6,779 nt of DNA from Eubacteriales bacterium (GTDB lineage Bacteria; Bacillota; Clostridia; Oscillospirales; Acutalibacteraceae). Numbering within the stretch: position 1 is the first letter of the stretch; each line of letters starts with the position of its first letter. This document shows positions 5,269 to 6,779 of the stretch, piece after piece. The stretch covers positions 1 through 6,779 of the forward strand of contig JAUMXP010000090.1 of assembly GCA_030529125.1 (NCBI GenBank), written 5' to 3'. The notes under the pieces are model-generated. The model searched no databases. It saw only the letters and a list, made by a program, of their open reading frames with translations, and was not told the DNA's origin. Position numbers and translations under genes: made by a program.

Positions 5269-6747
5269 TTACAGTATAATACAAATCAAGCCGTTACAAC
5301 CATTATTGATTATTTTTTCTATGGTCTCTCCTACTTTCTTTCTGGCTTGCGGCGGCATACGATATAGCTTGTTATTCAATCCCTCCGACACAAGTTCATT
5401 GACTGACTTTCCAAATATATTGGATTCCCAGATTTTCTGCGGACTTTCCTCGAATTCTTTGAGTAAATACGTTACAAGCTCTTCAGACTGCTGTTCACTC
5501 CCGACAATCGGCGTAACCTCAGCTGTAGTAGATATACGCATCATATGGATACTAGGAGCGCTTGCTTTGAGCTTTACTCCATACTTACCATTTTGTTTGA
5601 TTATCTTCGGTTCTTCAAGCGTTAGTTCCTCCATTGTTGGCATAACAATTCCGTAGCCGGTTTCTTTGACCTGCTCATACGCCTGTGCAATTTTATCAAA
5701 CTGAGCTTTCTTAAGTGATAACTCACATATACAATCAAGCAGGGATTTCTCGTCTTCTATATCTATTCCTGTTTGTTCTGAGAGTATTTTAAAGAACAAA
5801 TCGTTATTCAAATCAATCTGAATTGATGCACTGCCAACACCTAAATCAAGTGATGCAAGATGTGCTCTATTTATATGCTCACAACTGCAGATACTATCAA
5901 GCACATTCTGTATCTCTCTGATTTTCTGCATTTTTTCTGCATTATTTCTTATAGCATCGAAAACAGATTCTTTTAACCAATGATCTTTCTTTAGAGTTAA
6001 AAGCCACTTAGGTATAACAACTCTGACCTCTCGTACAGGAAACTCAAACAAAACCTGAGCGAGTATCGCTTTTATCCTATCTTCATCAAGTTCAATACAA
6101 TTTACCGGAAGCACAGGCACCTGATATTTACCACTCATCTGTGATGCAAGCTGAGTGGTCTGTACAGAAGTCGGTTCTATACTGTTTAGCAAAACAATAA
6201 AAGGTTTATTGATAGATTTAAGTTCATTTATGACTCGCTCTTCAGCTTCTATATAATCTTTACGCGGTATCTCCCCTATTGATCCATCGGTTGTTATAAC
6301 AAGACCTATGGAGCTGTGTTCGTTAATAACTTTCTGAGTTCCGATTTCTGCAGCTGTATCAAAAGGTATTTCCTTATCAGACCACGGAGTTTTGACCATG
6401 CGAGGTGTATCTTCCTCCATATATCCGTATGCTGAGTCTACTACATATCCAACGCAATCAATCATACGCACTTTCATCGATGCAGTTTTGTCTACATTGA
6501 TTTTAACAGCTTCTTCAGGAATAAATTTCGGCTCAGTTGTCATTATGGTTCTGCCTGCAGCAGATTGCGGCAGTTCATCGTTTGTGCGTCGCCTTACACT
6601 TTCGTCTTCTATATTAGGCAATACAATAGTATCCATAAAACGTTTGATAAAAGTCGATTTACCTGTTCTGACTGGTCCTACAACCCCTATGTAAATATCG
6701 CCCGAAGTACGGCTTGAGATGTCTTTATATATGCTTCTTTCTTCCAT
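5269..6747 (-). CDS. spoIVA: Stage IV sporulation protein A (spore coat basement-layer ATPase)
   Basis: A complete 492-residue SpoIVA, the same length as the Bacillus subtilis protein. In the mother cell it hydrolyses ATP to polymerise irreversibly on the forespore surface, forming the platform for the coat and helping cortex assembly. Seen: GDIYIGVVGPVRTGKSTF (16-33), a TRAFAC-type P-loop with Lys30; DELPQSAAGRTIMTTEPKF (57-75) with the sensor threonines at 70-71; and MIDCVGY (95-101) with Walker B Asp97. These are the positions known in B. subtilis. The middle domain has DYIEAEERVI (164-173) and the C-terminal part APSIHMM (397-403), ending in GLICIIL, the end that in B. subtilis contacts SpoVM. 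Two cysteines (484, 489) sit in this end. GGAGG lies 7 nt before the ATG. Its promoter is expected to be SigE-dependent but lies beyond the window; no clear terminator follows. Confidence 0.96.
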   Translation of the reverse strand: MEERSIYKDISSRTSGDIYIGVVGPVRTGKSTFIKRFMDTIVLPNIEDESVRRRTNDELPQSAAGRTIMTTEPKFIPEEAVKINVDKTASMKVRMIDCVGYVVDSAYGYMEEDTPRMVKTPWSDKEIPFDTAAEIGTQKVINEHSSIGLVITTDGSIGEIPRKDYIEAEERVINELKSINKPFIVLLNSIEPTSVQTTQLASQMSGKYQVPVLPVNCIELDEDRIKAILAQVLFEFPVREVRVVIPKWLLTLKKDHWLKESVFDAIRNNAEKMQKIREIQNVLDSICSCEHINRAHLASLDLGVGSASIQIDLNNDLFFKILSEQTGIDIEDEKSLLDCICELSLKKAQFDKIAQAYEQVKETGYGIVMPTMEELTLEEPKIIKQNGKYGVKLKASAPSIHMMRISTTAEVTPIVGSEQQSEELVTYLLKEFEESPQKIWESNIFGKSVNELVSEGLNNKLYRMPPQARKKVGETIEKIINNGCNGLICIIL

Positions 6748-6779
6748 ATTTTCCTCCGTTACACTATTGATACTATAAT

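Noticed and set aside
6748..6779. SigE-type promoter of spoIVA at the right edge
   Set aside because: Only 32 bases precede the gene. They hold the GGAGG site and an AT-rich stretch with no convincing SigE -10/-35 pair; the promoter probably lies outside.
1..6779. CRISPR array, insertion sequence, tRNA/rRNA or toxin-antitoxin/defence genes
   Set aside because: No periodic repeats, transposase motifs, tRNA cloverleaf or such protein families were seen; the window reads as ordinary chromosomal core and metabolic genes.

Overview
All genes in this window lie on the minus strand, so transcription runs from right to left. The DNA is AT-rich, with strong GGAGG/GGGGG ribosome binding sites, sigma-A-like promoters (TTGNNA-17-TATAAT type) and U-tailed hairpin terminators. 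Gene content (SpoIVA, Na+-pump decarboxylase membrane subunits, a split Firmicutes-type bacterial tyrosine kinase, a class Ic-like aminotransferase, SecD) points to an anaerobic spore-forming clostridium. The Oscillospiraceae/Ruminococcus group fits best, but this placement is an inference from protein style, not a database match.

Layout from right to left, in the direction of transcription: spoIVA (5269-6747), the spore-coat basement ATPase, complete. After a 147-bp gap with a clear promoter comes a two-gene operon: an OadG-like small subunit (4753-5121) and the Na+-translocating decarboxylase beta subunit OadB (3470-4735), closed by a strong terminator (3413-3445). Next is a second two-gene operon: a Wzz/CpsC-type polysaccharide co-polymerase (2623-3318) overlapping by 4 nt a CpsD/CapB-type tyrosine kinase (1907-2626), also closed by a terminator (1871-1898). 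Then comes a monocistronic PLP aminotransferase of the aspartate aminotransferase Ic type (433-1713) with its own promoter (1765-1793). Last is the 5' end of secD (1-216, cut by the window edge), with a near-consensus promoter (318-346) and a structured leader.

The units look functionally independent. The OadG-OadB pair would form the membrane part of a Na+-exporting decarboxylase whose alpha and biotin-carrier subunits are not here. The co-polymerase/kinase pair would control chain length and export of a surface polysaccharide whose glycosyltransferases are not here.

The most unusual part is the roughly 100-nt secD leader. It contains a U-tailed hairpin that overlaps the secD start point, and a perfect 9-nt complementarity between that hairpin's loop and a segment just upstream of the secD ribosome binding site (pseudoknot or switch geometry). 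It also contains a nearly leaderless 20-codon ORF for a signal-peptide-like peptide. I see no CRISPR array, insertion sequence, tRNA or rRNA, and no sign of a mobile element.
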